A stretch of 64,000 nt of DNA, taken from contig MEHQ01000067.1 in NCBI GenBank assembly GCA_008828725.1, positions 62,001 to 126,000 of the forward strand. Reading direction: 5' to 3'. This document shows positions 12,449 to 23,774 of the stretch, in pieces. The notes under the pieces are model-generated. The model made no database searches and had not been told where the DNA came from. It worked only from the letters and a program-made list of their open reading frames with translations. This DNA is from Saccharina japonica (Eukaryota; Sar; Phaeophyceae; Laminariales; Laminariaceae). The position numbers and the translations under genes are program-made. Position 1 is the first letter of the stretch. Each line of letters begins with the position of its first letter.

Positions 12449-13023
12449 AGACCTACTAATTAATTTCTTGCCGATGGGATATAGATACTCGGGTTGTACG
12501 GGCATACTCTTGAATGGAATCACAATATTGGTGAGGAGTACTACAGTAGGGCTGCCGTAAAAAGGAGCGAATACTTAGTGATTACAGGCAAGCCGCAGCA
12601 CTCGTGGTCAAGCAGACGTGCAAATACCCGACGGTGATGAAGTCCTGAGAGGCAACACACGTGCGCTGCCCTTTCTACCTGCTCGAGTCAATATGTCCAG
12701 AGGCAACCCCTCGCGTCGACCTAATGGCGTCGTAAGCGGAACGCCAAAGAATGTATGAATCGGACAGACGCAGACTCTACAATAATGCATTTACGGTACT
12801 TGTAAGGTGTACAACAGCGCAATCCACATAGGCGTTTTTTCCACAAGGTACGTGCTCTAAGCATCCCGCACCGATAATGTCACATATATATGGTTGATGA
12901 GGTTTATTTGTGTTTCCTCTGCACCGAGCACTCACGACAACGAAACCATCGATATACTATTTGCGTTTGTTTGCGACATGGACGTTATCGCAAAAAAAGG
13001 CTCCTATGTGCTACACATATTAT

Positions 13024-13275
13024 AGAAACCTAGACAAATGGCTTTCGGGACTCTATTCTGCGTGGAATCAAGCGAACTTGAACACATGGCCTATATATCG
13101 TGGGACAAACGAAACGGTCCTCATGTCGTAAAACAGGCCGTAGGGATCAACGACCTCAAAAACGTAGGTTGCACAGAATTGTACGCAATCCGAGCCACAC
13201 ACTCGCCGGTTAGAGGGAAATACATAGAGCTTCCCAAATTACCCAACGAAACTGCATATATATTGCATGGCTAAC
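13024..13275 (+). pseudogene. Decayed coding segment, relative of 44.63-44.89 kb
   Basis: The plus frame beginning MAFGTLFCV matches the frame beginning MAFGTLLCV at 44,637. Later shared blocks are RN.(P/F)H....VV.IN, then IRATHS, R.KY.ELPKL.NET.YI. Both are open over the whole stretch (78 and 89 codons), which is notable in otherwise stop-ridden sequence. No domain is recognised. It is followed about 0.2 kb later by another conserved frame. Confidence 0.45.
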
Positions 13276-13461
13276 GTACAGGTAATAAAGCTGTCAACCG
13301 TTTTTTGTTACTCGTCAAGGCTGAGGTAAGGAAAGTCTCTGTATTGATTTCGTTCTTCAGAACTCTTTACACGTGACTATTACGGGACCCCATCGTAAAT
13401 AGGGCCAACTAAAAACACCAAAACCGACGATGTTTGGTATTAAGAGGCCCGAACAAGATGT

Positions 13462-13665
13462 ATGTTTTGCCCATATTCCATTGATTGTCGGACCATTCAT
13501 GCGAGGACCCTAGGGCCGTTGGTGAGAATTGCGTTACACCGCTTGTCAACGTATTCTTCAATCCACGACGCTAGCAAAAATCCTATATCAAAACGACCAA
13601 CTTTTGAAATGCTGGAACCGGGCATTATGTCAGGACCAACGTTTAAGCAGGAGAGGGGAATTTAA
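13462..13665 (+). pseudogene. Decayed coding segment, relative of 45.06-45.22 kb
   Basis: The plus frame shares THARTLGP (here IHARTLGP), followed by V.I..HRL..Y...H, with the open frame at 44,910-45,224. It follows the IRATHS/ELPKL segment in the same order in both copies, so they are likely parts of one ancestral protein or of neighbouring exons. Function is unknown. Confidence 0.4.
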
Positions 13666-14279
13666 GGCCAGTGCATTTCAACAGTTCAGAGGATTTCTCG
13701 CAAGGGTGGCTACTGTAGCGTCCTCGAACTTGATCACATGCGTACACCGCTATAGCTGCGTTAAGTAATGGTCTATCCCTGGCACTTCAAATCCTACCCT
13801 CTATATCGTGGTTCTTCCGGTATCGGACGTAGTAACCGTGTCCACGGTGCAAACCTCCGGTGAGTTGTTTTCGTTCCCCCTTGCGAAGGTTGCAATTTGC
13901 ACCACACACGTTCGGTGTGAAAAGCCACCGCACACAGAATCTTGAACCCCACCTGTTGTCCAAAGAGGGATCGTGAGGCATGATATATGTTGGTGAAACA
14001 CGCTTCAAGATCTAAAATAAATGTATAATTCAAGGTGAAGACATGAAATAGTTACCACTCGATATGGACATAGTCCGACGCTCATCAAGTGACGAGCTGC
14101 ACTTAAACCGCAGCAGCACGTCATTAAAACGGTCATGATCTCTAATACCGATACAGCGCAAAATTCGAACGGGATTCCGATTCAGCTTGCATCTCCTAAG
14201 GCGACAAGCCTGGCCGGTGAAAGGTGTTCGAACTCTCACGTGCGATACCTGCGGCGACACTGCCCTCTTAACCCCATGC

Positions 14280-14398
14280 CCCCCGTTGTCCTGCCGACAG
14301 GTGCTGTAATCGCCACTAATAGTGACATCACGTTCAACGAAAGTGCTACGTTCACGAACAACAACTCTACCAGTGATGGAGGTAAGAACAATTCCTGA
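14280..14398 (+). pseudogene. Beta-helix-like repeat relic with GG motif
   Basis: The frame reads through ATNSDITFNESATFTNNN and then TSDGGKNNS before a stop. The F.E.ATF..N...SDGG pattern is the clearest match in the window to polymorphic-outer-membrane-type repeats (known to carry GG[AILV] and F..N motifs). The right copy at 45,922-46,026 reads DITFNDIATFTNNTSSSDGG. The family assignment rests on this pattern only. Confidence 0.5.
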
Positions 14399-15056
14399 CA
14401 AAGGAAGTTATTAGCGTATATGGTATTGTTCAACGGGAAGTGCGCACAGTCGAGTGTGTATGATAGTCATTGAAGATGTTGGTGTTTGTAAACAAACCCA
14501 TACTAACGAATATTTCCCAGTCGCAGCATGTGTGGTCGTGGAGAGATACAATCACTCTTCAATGGCGAGACCGTGACAGTTTAGATATATGCGTTGGGCT
14601 TTGTACTAGTTTAAGGTACTCCCATACTTGAGAATACACACGGCAACATCAGAAGAACAGATCAGGCATGCATCGGACAAACGGCGATGTATATGGCTTT
14701 ACTCGCTACCTATGGTAATCATGTTGTGGGAAGGAGTGTTATTCAAAAGGGAATTATATACGCAACATCTGTGCCAGACCCATCCTACCGTGCGGATTTA
14801 AGCTGGTTATTTGTTTTTACTGCCGCGACTCACGATATCTACATTGTCCAAGGCTGATTACTCGAAGATATATCCAAACCAAGGAGCCGTTTTTTTTAAG
14901 ACGTCTCAAGCTAAACTCGATGTCATGCACAATCGACATGATATCAACATTTATTACTAGCGCTTTGTGATTTTCCATTTTTCAGTGAAGCAAGGCAGCC
15001 CTAATCCTTAGCACGGCTCTCGTCGACATAGTCTCAAGCTCACCCTCCACAAGAGT

Positions 15057-15146
15057 GCTGTTCGCAACTTCGATTGCAACATCACTTGCGGCAGGAGTAC
15101 ATGCTTCATCAACAATGCACCCTCTTCGGATACAGATACAGTAGGA
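15057..15146 (+). pseudogene. Beta-helix-like repeat relic
   Basis: The plus frame reads AVRNFDCNITCGRSTCFINN followed by APSSDTD; the right copy at 46,692-46,772 reads RVFDSNISWGRSTYLTNYAP. The matched frames and the Asp/Asn-Ile-Thr spacing place it with the other relics. A GGCGG tract (AGGACTCGGCGGTGGCGAG) follows near 15,323 in both copies and near 57,587. Confidence 0.45.
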
Positions 15147-16161
15147 ACAAGTACTGGTAAATGTTCATGCCTAGCCTTTGTATAAGACATCTGGTTATAC
15201 ACATATTATCTTCGTACAGTCGGTTCTATATTGAGGAATATTAATACTGGATGTTGGTTTTTTAACTACGCACGCAGTAGGTACACCCCCAGCCAGACCA
15301 GGGGTAGTGAACGAGAGGTAGAAGGACTCGGCGGTGGCGAGATCAGTACAGGCTAAAACACCTCAGGGATTGTCTAACTTAGTCAAGTTAGTAGCTCCAG
15401 TGTCACCTCGAAGAGTCAACCTGCTGTAGTTACGGCGACGATATAGGCGTACAAGTGCTTCGACTGAATATGCTTGACTGACTGGGCTCCTCAGCACTAT
15501 ATCGTCGGAATATGTAGAGTGTTTTGCAATGTTTTCCGTAGTTCACCTAGTTTATTGGATTGTTCAATGGGTTGCACTATTCACCTTTTTTAAATTATGT
15601 TTTGTGTGATGTGTAGAGCTTTTCAAGCAAGGATCCGTACCGTATCCACCGTACTTCCACCCCTACCCTAATCTACGTCCGAAGCCTAGAGGAAAATACT
15701 ACCAGGTACACGCATAGGACGGACCGCCATATTGATCATCGATAGGATATATTTACGATTATCATGTGGTGTGCAAGGGCGGTAGCAGACGATGATACAA
15801 AGTCGCAAAATGCGTGTGATGATCATCCGGCCTGAAACACTCGATCTAGAGGAGGATAATGCTATAAGTCGGAAGTAAACCTTCTCCAACTTATAAATAT
15901 CACGAAATGAAATATGTTAAATCCTTCTGGTGTTAGGGAGTATACATCATATCGCGAGCTTGGCCGTAAACAGGCGGGGGATATTTCGCAATTTCCGATG
16001 ACAGACACTCGCCGAAGTAATTATCGTTGAACAGCGTCAAAGAGCGCAATACTAGACGTCAGGCGCGGACATAAATGTCACTTACGCTTGTTTGTTGTTG
16101 GAGACTGCGGTTCATGCGGCAGCTGGATGTTTACTTCAATAATAGGCGTTAAATAAACGGT

Positions 16162-16331
16162 TGAACTCTAAACGTCCCACTGAAAGGGCGGGGGGCGTCT
16201 TAGGTTACAGGCAGTATTCTGTAGATCTGTCGATTCGCGGCGTACAATTATCACTTCAACTCTAGACGTCCCAAGGGCGGGGGGCATCTTAGGTCACAAG
16301 TAGTATTCTGCAGCTCGGTCGATGCGCGACA
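16162..16331. repeat. Tandem duplication of ~80-90 bp
   Basis: Two adjacent units (16,162-16,240 and 16,256-16,331) share ACTCTA.ACGTCCCA, AAGGGCGGGGGGC, CTTAGGT.ACA and AGTATTCTG. The right duplication has only one unit near 47,915-47,990, so the tandem arose after, or was lost since, the 8 kb duplication. Confidence 0.75.
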
Positions 16332-18075
16332 CAAAGATGATACAGAGGGAATACCGACTGTGCTAGACAGCCCGTACTTGACAAATATGAGGATCGCCTA
16401 CTACGGCATCAAGTAGATGGTGGACAGGCGCTGTGTAACACATGGAAATACCCTCCGCATCACAACCAACTTAAATTACGCGTCGATTTATATTGAACGC
16501 AGACGTGCGTAGGCTCCTATTCTTCATCAAATGTGGCAACCATAGGTGGACAGCGTTTCGTCAAACAGCGAGATAGCGCAGTACATTAGCGTAAGCCCTC
16601 GGTTCAGCGAGTGATATTCAGGCTTTTATCTGTGCCAAGGGTGCCATGGGTCTTAAGGCACCAAACAGACTTGGGTATATGTTGAACTTAAGATGGGGAT
16701 TTTTCTGCCTACGCACTGCGCACCTCTTCAAGTGCGAAGCTACCCGAAAACATTGATGGCGGAAAATGTTGACTATGTGTACTCGTACTTGTCACATGAT
16801 ACACGTAGTGTATCGACCTAAATTCGATTTGTTTATACACAGTTGGTTTTCCTTGCGCGGTGGCGCATGACACCACACTGTCCATATTTTCACAAACGTT
16901 CATTTGGCGCCACAACACGCGCAGGAAAAATTCAAAGACGATGCCGTCCAAATAATGTCGCACTGAGTTAAATACAATACCTACTGGTAAAGAACTAAAC
17001 TAGTCAGCTACGTAGAAAAATACAACTGGCCAAGGCCGTTACAGGTAGAGGTCGCCTCTGAACCTCTGTTTCGTGTCCCGTGTTTACACGCTTCAGTGGG
17101 TAGCCGAATAATCCGCCTCTGTGCGTTTCGTGGTATATTCTACCACCAGTTCATTGGGTATTGTTTCTCAAACCTATGCCCGTGTTTGGGTGAAAGTATG
17201 AACAACTTTGTTGTAGTGTTATAAGGTCGGTTCTCATATTGGGGCTACCCTAGGCACCGGAGCATAGGACATCTTATGGCCTTAGCAGCACCCACGAGAT
17301 CATGTACTCATTGTATGTAAACCCGTACAGTTTGTGAATCTGGAACAGGGAAAAATGGAAGGATCAGACACTCGGAAAGCGAGGGGATATTAAGCTCTTC
17401 ATAATTTCAAAGAGTATGGTCCACCCGCGCGACAGTGGCTGCGAGATTGGTGCAATGCTGTGTACCACCTCCTTGTAGTGTGTGATATCCAATCTGTTGT
17501 ACGCACCGCCATCGATGCGATGGGTAATGTCGTAACACGTGTAGATTACATGGGGTCCCCCCTCAACCGTATGCCAAGTGTCGAGCGTTATATCTGTCTC
17601 CACGGCACCAAAATATAGTTATCGTTGGCCATCCTATTTGCAAGGGTTGCGGGTTACGCCAGTTGCCCCGTTGGGGCGACGTCACCACACAATGAAAAAA
17701 GTGTGGGTAATTGGTGTGGTCAACGACCTACCCACAGTAATATGATTAGTCCCGGGGCATGGTGTAGGTGTGTATAACTCACTTGAAGTAATATATATTG
17801 AACTATTACAAATTCAAGACATAGTATACGGATCGTCTCCGATGCACACGCCATCCAAATATCCGGAGCTTCACCGCTTGAGGATCTCTGCACCAAAGCT
17901 AGCATCGTAGGTTATTATCCGTTAAGCTTAGGCCAATATAATCCATCATTCGAAATTAATCCTGATTTATATTTTACCCGGCAAAGCGACGACCCCGGCC
18001 CGTACTAAATGGTTGTTTGGGGTCAAACGTAAACTTTCTATCGTACCAATGTTTTCATCGCCCTATTCCTCCAGC

Positions 18076-18138
18076 GTTGTTACCGATAGTAGAATCAGTT
18101 TCGGCGGAACGACCCCGTTCTGCAACAATACGTCCTAG
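18076..18138 (+). pseudogene. Beta-helix-like repeat relic
   Basis: The plus frame reads VVTDSRISFGGTTPFCNNTS and then a stop. The right copy (49,876-49,953) reads VVIDSNIIFGGPTTLCNETS and stays open longer. FGG and C(N)NTS/NETS are shared. Confidence 0.45.
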
Positions 18139-18244
18139 GTAAACTGGTAGCCTATGGTCTATTGTTCAGCAGGTTCGATTGACTTTGTAATCCTCTTGAG
18201 GCCACGCATCCCTGGAAGAGCGGGTCGTCGATCTATCCTAGATT

Positions 18245-19815
18245 TGCAGTTCATGGTTGAATCCTTATCGGCTGATCGCTGATTGGCTGGGTCTCTAAAA
18301 TAAAGCCAGCGCCACCCGGGGACGATAGGGACCCATCACCGGTTCGCGAATGCCTCCGTGTGTCTAGAACTCGATAACCCGGGGACGAAAACGAATGACC
18401 CCCCTGGTCAAAACCGCCCGGCACGGTGTGGCAACCCCAGCCCGAGCGGTCGATCGCTGATTGGCTGGGTATTATAAAATCAAGCGAGAGCAAATTTGAA
18501 CAGCCCGGGGATAAAAACCTAGACCCCCATGTCGATACCGTCGCTCACGATGTAGAAACCGCAGCAACACTGGCGATATAGGGGATTGACTGTGTCTCGA
18601 CAATAATAAGCCAGTGCCCCCCGCACCCCGGAAGATGAAAGGGGCCCATCCTCGAATCGGAAATCCCTCCATACATCTACAACTCCAATAACCCGGGGAC
18701 GAAAACCATTTCCGCCTGATCGACACTGCCCTGCACGGTGTGGAAACTGCAACCCTACTGGCTCTATAACTGATTGGCTGGGGTACGTTCAGGGCGCGCC
18801 GCACGCAAGGAGGATAAGGTCCCATCCCTAGACAATACGTATACCTATATATCTACAACTCCGATAAACTGAGAGAAAAACCAAAATATTTCCCGGTTAA
18901 ATACCGCCCCGAACGGTGTGAAAACCTTAACCCCACTGGTTATATCACTGTTTGGCTGAGGTTCGAGGAGCCAACGCCACCCGGGGAGGATCAGTATTCA
19001 TCCTCGCGTCATGAACACTTCAATATCCTCGATACTCCAACGCAACGGGGACGAAAATGGTGCCTCCCCGGGTCGTCACCACCTCGCGGGTTGTGGAAAA
19101 CCCAACACCGCTGGCTGATCGTCGTTGACTGGAGCAAGAAAATATTGCCAACACAACCTGGGGACGATAAGGTCCCATCTCCGGATCGGAAACCCCTCCG
19201 TACATATATAACTCCACCAACACGGCGACGAAAATCGAATTCCCCCCGGTATACACTGCCCCGCACGGTTTCAACACCTCAAACCCACCGGCCAATCGCA
19301 GATTGGCTGGGGTTCGAAAGTATGCCAGCGCCACCCGGGGACCATCCCCGGAAACGGGGTCTTTCGATATATCTACAACTTCAACAACCCCGGGACGAAA
19401 ATCGAGGTCATCCGGGTCGACACCGCTGCGCACGGTGTGGAAACCTTAATCCCACTGGCTCTGTCACTGACTGGCTGGGGTAATGCCGCAGGCGGGAAGG
19501 ACAACGTCCTATCGCCGAATAATTATTTTTATTCCATTACCACTCCGACAAATCGGGTATGAAATATGGGATCCCTATGGTCAATACCGCCGCGCACGGT
19601 ATGGAAACCTCAACCTCACTGGCTCCATCACTGGGTGGCTGAGGTTCGTGGAGCCAGCTCCACCCTGGGAGGGTTGAGTTACATCCCCTGACCAAACATA
19701 TGTCCTTACATCTACAATTTTGACAACACCGGGATTATGACGATGATCCCTCGATTCGATAACGCATTTCGCGGTGTAGAAGCCCAAATACCACTGGCTC
19801 ATAGCTGATTGCCTT
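18245..19815 (-). repeat. GC-rich satellite, ~9 units of about 170-190 bp
   Basis: Unit boundaries can be set at the recurring GATTGGCTGGGGTTCG-like motif near 18,283, 18,465, 18,583 (short unit), 18,773, 18,951, 19,129, 19,302, 19,469, 19,636 and 19,806. Each unit carries CCCGGGGACGA up to twice, a CATCTACAACTCC block and CGCACGGTGTGGAAACC. Later spacings are 167-178 bp, close to 171 (57 codons). On the minus strand the units encode recurring amino-acid strings such as FRPRV...VVDV followed by SGDG.LSSPG, in open frames broken at different points. It may be a plain satellite or a decayed tandem-repeat coding region. Confidence 0.8.
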
Positions 19816-20244
19816 TATGGGCTAACGTTTGTGAAGCAAGAGCTCCTCTCCAATGAGAGCCAAAAGGTTCACCATATTCGTTAAACCCAATTTAATAGAC
19901 CTACTTGTTTTAGGAGTAGTTGTTATTCCACATGGATCGCCATCTACAGCTTTCGCATGGCGCAGTCCAATAGAAAAAAATAAGGCGCGCGCAGGAGCGC
20001 TGATGTTTGCTCTTGTATATATATACATCAACAACTATACCTTAACGCAAACCAGGGGCGGTCGTTAGTTATGAGTGGACCCATCAGACAGCTCCTCGTC
20101 GTGACAAATGGCCCAACGTTCGATTGACAGCTTCGAAATTGCTTTTAGCTTTTCACTTTTTGCTGGCAGCAGCACGACTAGTCTATAGTCCGTACTGTAG
20201 CTCGTCAGCAACGACGACAACGCACGGCAGAGCATAGCCGGCAT
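19816..20244. other. Stretch without recognisable genes
   Basis: Between the satellite and the CAG-rich zone I see a 71-codon plus frame (19,853-20,068) with a hydrophobic start, and overlapping minus frames. None has a motif or a partner elsewhere in the window. Confidence 0.4.
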
Positions 20245-20690
20245 TTGAACAGCAGCAGCGCTTCGCCGCCAACAGCTTTGCCGGGGACACATCGTCATAC
20301 AGGTCATCAGACAGAGCTGATGATTTACATGAGCAGCACACGATCAGTTGCTGCGATAGCGCATGCCTCAGCAATGTGGCTGCGGGCGCGGGAGCTACGT
20401 GCAGCAGCAGCAGCAGCAGAGGCAACGGGCGGAAGCAACAAGCGCTTTGGTGCGCAACCATCATGACGTAGTTGCTCGATGGCTGGCATTAGTACAGCAC
20501 CACACCATGGAGAGACATCAGCATACAGACTATCACGATATAAGAGGTCATAATGTTTAGCTGCACAACCGGCATTGTGGGGATGTAGAGAGACACCATC
20601 ATACAGACTATCAGGCAGAGCTCATGGCGTACTGCTGCTGCTGTACCGCAGCACAGGAAGCAGCAGTACAAATAAACTTCTGCGACGGTA
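20245..20690. repeat. CAG-rich zone with three ~40 bp repeats
   Basis: CAG runs occur at 20,250-20,262, 20,400-20,422 and 20,630-20,670. A ~40 bp motif of the form GA(G)ACA.CATCATACAGACTATCA is seen near 20,283, 20,511 and 20,586. The short Gln/Ala/Leu-rich open frames here are low-complexity products. Confidence 0.65.
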
Positions 20691-21124
20691 GCTCAGGCGA
20701 AAGGAGTGTGGCCACGGGGATGGGACTGCTGTATTCCGTGATCATACGATTATGCGTTTATTGCTGCGCTGTTGCTGTACAAATCACAGACCAGCAGGTG
20801 CTGTAGCGTTGTTACTTGCCCGGTGAATAGCTTGCTCTTTTTTGCACTTTCCATCTGCGCAAGATGTACGCTTTTTTTCAGTATTATTTTACCGGAAACT
20901 CGCGTGAAAGGGAACTCCTGTCTAAACTAATTGTTTTTCAAGAAAGTAAACAAGTCGTGCCGTATGTATACGTACGAAGTACGCGTTGCAGGGTACACAC
21001 AAACAAGTAGTATACTATACGTATACCACCGCTATATACGAGGGCAGAGTGCCGTCATTGTCTCTTCGGGTCTGATGAAAACAAGAAACATTGCCGACTC
21101 GTCCATGGACCAGCCTACCCTGGT

Positions 21125-22116
21125 CAGTGTTGGACACTGGGACGGACCTACGTGTATTTAACCGGAAACCGCGATCCGGTTTTCGTAACCGAAAACCGGA
21201 CATTTCGAAACTGGTTATTCGGTTATTTCAAATACCCGACCGGACATAACGGGACCGGTTATTTCCGGTCGGTTATTGTGCCCCCTATCCCCTACCCCAC
21301 ACAACGACTCTGTATATGTATTGAAACCCCTATACGCCAGCAGACAAGCACAGTGCACAGCAGCACAGCCATATAGCAGGACAGCAGCCATAGATAGGTG
21401 GTTGTTTCGTCGTGGAAGCCAGCAATATGGTGGGTCATCAACGCTAACGGATCATCAGTTATCAATAATACGATCAATAATATTCAAGGCAATGAACCAA
21501 CACGACGAGAAGTCAGTGCGTTCTGCTGCCCATTGCTTTCTGTATTCTACCGTGTTGAGCTCGACGACGATATCATTGTTTTTCACCCTCGGAGAAAAAC
21601 TGAACCGCGAGTAGTTTTGCTTCTGCGTGTTGAGTGTTGAGTTATTTTTGCAGCCCTCGTCCAGTTTGTCTTGTAAACAAGAAGCAGGCTCCGCTCGCCG
21701 TCCTGAGTGCCGCTGCATCCGCTTTTTTGTGGCCATGCTGCGCCTGCTCGCCGGTTAGCTGTACGCCAACGACACATGCCGGACGACTCAACGACAAATT
21801 CCATTTAATCGTCAACGTTGGCGTGGTGTGTGTCGTGCGTTTTGTAATGCGTGTAATACGGCTAATCATGTGATGATGTACTGATGTGATGACAGACGAG
21901 CACCAGAAAATTACGTTTGTTTTTCACCTTGGGGGTGTGAACGTGGCGCAAAATAGCCATTTGTGTGAAATAACCAACCGAATACTCGTAACCGATCGGA
22001 AACTTCTCGGTTTCGGTGTCGGTTATTTTGTCGAAACAACCAGAAACCGGAGACAATCTCCGGTCGGTTATGAGAAAACCGACCGGACCCTAAAAGGACT
22101 CAAGTGCCCAACACTG
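21125..22116. mobile_element. hAT-type non-autonomous DNA transposon (MITE)
   Basis: The left end begins CAGTGTTGGACACTGGGAC and the right end, reverse-complemented, begins CAGTGTTGGGCACTTGAGTC, giving imperfect terminal inverted repeats. The outermost CAGTGTTGG is typical of hAT ends. Immediately outside are ACCCTGGT (21,117-21,124) and CCCCTGGT (22,117-22,124), an 8-bp target duplication with one mismatch, the length expected for hAT. Subterminal zones (21,160-21,285 and 21,990-22,090) are crowded with AACCGG/GGTTATT motifs in both orientations, likely transposase-binding sites. Length is 992 bp. No frame inside resembles a hAT transposase, so it would need one in trans. The inner part is unrelated filler with short open frames. 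Confidence 0.85.
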
Positions 22117-22802
22117 CCCCTGGTAGACCACAGTATAGGTTGCCGCTCTGTATAAGTTGTTGCTGTGCTCTGCTACTACTGCTGTGTTACTGCGTACGGG
22201 GGGGGCACAACCTTACTACTGTTGTAATTTTCTTGCGTCACACGCATTTGGACGGTTTGCTGTAGGCTAGCGTTTAATATATTTTAATATTTCATCTCAT
22301 CTGCTGACCGGGGCAGTATCCAGGGGAATCACTGTAATGTATCCTTAACAAGGAACACACACAAAACACGCTCAACCGGCTTACTATAAAATCGAGTAGT
22401 CTCTACCAGGGTACCTAATACATCACGAATCCCACACGAACACTACAAACAACACAGATAATTGACATTCTGCGCAGCTCGCAGAGTTGAGTATCAACTA
22501 TCCAAACAGTTGAACTCACAGCTGACGTATTTATAATAATTTTATTTTAAGTCGTTGTGGCCACAATAACACCCAGACAACAGCAAGGTTTGGCGGACTA
22601 GCCCAAACTCAACTACAAGCAAATTGTATTCGTGCAAGAATATCAACTCCCATCTTACAACCACTCCAAAATAAACCCTTGTATACGTATGTAGAAGCGG
22701 CCGCGGCGGCCGTATCAACCGACGCGTATATGTACACTGATTGTGATACCCGTACGCACCAGCTGTCTGGGGTAATAAAAACTCTCTGGTATCATAGTGT
22801 TG
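22117..22802. other. Stretch without recognisable genes
   Basis: Between the hAT-type element and the next transposon I see only AT-rich sequence, a G run near 22,200, and a small GC palindrome (GGCCGCGGCGGCC) near 22,700. Confidence 0.5.
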
Positions 22803-22806
22803 TTAA

Positions 22807-23546
22807 GGGGCCCCTTCTGACAAAAAATATATGAGCAAATGAAAAACAAATCCGTTTTTTCTCCCTTGCAAATACTATTTCTGGTATATTTACCACATTT
22901 TCGTGACTCCTCACGGAAAACGGCATGTCGCCGGTTCTAATGCTCATAATTTCGACACATGAGTCGTTTCCGAGAGCCTATATCATGGTCAACATTTGTG
23001 TCTCAGGACGGATATCGATCAGACGCCTTGTTCGTCAAGAATAGTGTCTCTTACTCGAAAACGACTCGCCATACCCCTGGTACCCAAGGCGAATAAAACA
23101 AATAGCAGTTTCTCCAGCTGCTGGTACTGTTTTAACTCAGATTTTCGACGAGGACGCCGAGCACTAGTAGGTGAACGTATCTGAGCCTCCAGTTCGACCG
23201 TCCGTAGCGTCCTACGTGGCACCAGCAGAGTGTACATACAAAAGAGGAGCTCCGAAACGATCAAAATCTTGCTGCGGAGCACTTTCATTGGGTTATGCAA
23301 ACACAGCAATGCTTGCCCTCCCTTGCCGATCGAAGAGCCCCAATACTTCATAGAGACTATAACGAACAAGCTCTACGTCGATCGGTCGAAGGTCTGAGTA
23401 TTAGAACTGTAGCTATGCCGTTTTCCGCAAGGAGTACTGATATGGTGTTATTATTCCAAAAATAGTATTGCTGCTGTAAAGAAAACGAAAAATATATATT
23501 TTTCAACACTCAAGTACCTTTTTTTTTTAATACCGAAGGGGCCCCT
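22807..23546. mobile_element. Small element with GGGGCCCCTT inverted ends
   Basis: The left end GGGGCCCCTTCTG and the right end GAAGGGGCCCC form inverted termini, flanked by TTAA (22,803-22,806) and TCAA (23,547-23,550). A TTAA-like target would suit a piggyBac-type element and a TAA/TTA core a PIF/Harbinger-type one; the class is undecided. A 116-codon minus-strand frame (23,019-23,369) fills much of the interior and ends in a helix-like stretch (LFALGTRGMASRFRVRDTIL), without a catalytic domain. The right ~215 bp, plus about 45 bp beyond its end, recur at 29,819-30,075 next to the gag end of the adjacent retroelement. Confidence 0.55.
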
Positions 23547-23590
23547 CAACCAGCAAAAATAATCAACAATGGTACGTACAGTTGATCATA
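23331..23590 (+). repeat. Direct repeat bracketing DIRS-like element 1 (left)
   Basis: This is about 260 bp strongly similar, same orientation, to 29,819-30,075. Shared landmarks are AGAGCCCCAATAC, GGAGTACTGATATGGTGT, AGTATTGCTGCTGTAAA and GAAGGGGCCCC, then about 45 bp past the inverted end (AACAATGGTAC). It abuts the outer end of the 3' repeat of DIRS-like element 1. Confidence 0.75.
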
Positions 23591-23605
23591 ATATGTGAAT
23601 ATTTG

Positions 23606-23774
23606 CACTTTCCTTTCGAAGTTGTATTATATTAATGCGCTACCCCCCGCCCGGAGAAGGGGGGTGGAGAGGGCAAGACCCCCGGGGCTGCTCCAACGGC
23701 AACTCCACGCTAACATCCGTATACTCGAGTCAACTCCCAACCCAACTGGAGACACCTAACTCTTGCCGCCAGCC
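23606..23774 (+). repeat. Split direct repeat B2 of DIRS-like copy 1
   Basis: About 169 bp nearly identical to 24,525-24,693, sharing TTCGAAGTTGTATTATATTA, the hairpin-prone CCCCCCGCCCGGAGAAGGGG, and CTAACATCCGTATACTCGAG. In element orientation it is the outermost 3' repeat. Confidence 0.85.

Larger units (their letters stand above)
10050..18240 (+). repeat. Left copy of an ~8 kb direct duplication
   Basis: This segment is colinear with 42,180-50,085 in direct orientation. Anchors include 10,571/42,682, 11,549/43,661, 13,026/44,628, 15,323/46,951 and 18,198/50,034. The offset changes from about 32,115 to 31,600 between 12.1 and 12.9 kb, so about 0.5 kb is missing from the right copy there (or inserted here). 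Similarity is uneven: mostly moderate, with one nearly identical block at 10.57-10.96 kb. Both copies lose similarity just after the GAGCGGGTCGTC motif (18,220; 50,058). The 24 kb between the copies carries the satellite and most of the transposons. No intact gene is present. Confidence 0.75.

Noticed and set aside
18245-19815. CRISPR array
   Set aside because: The repeats are 170-190 bp with no short repeat/unique spacer structure, and the window is eukaryotic.
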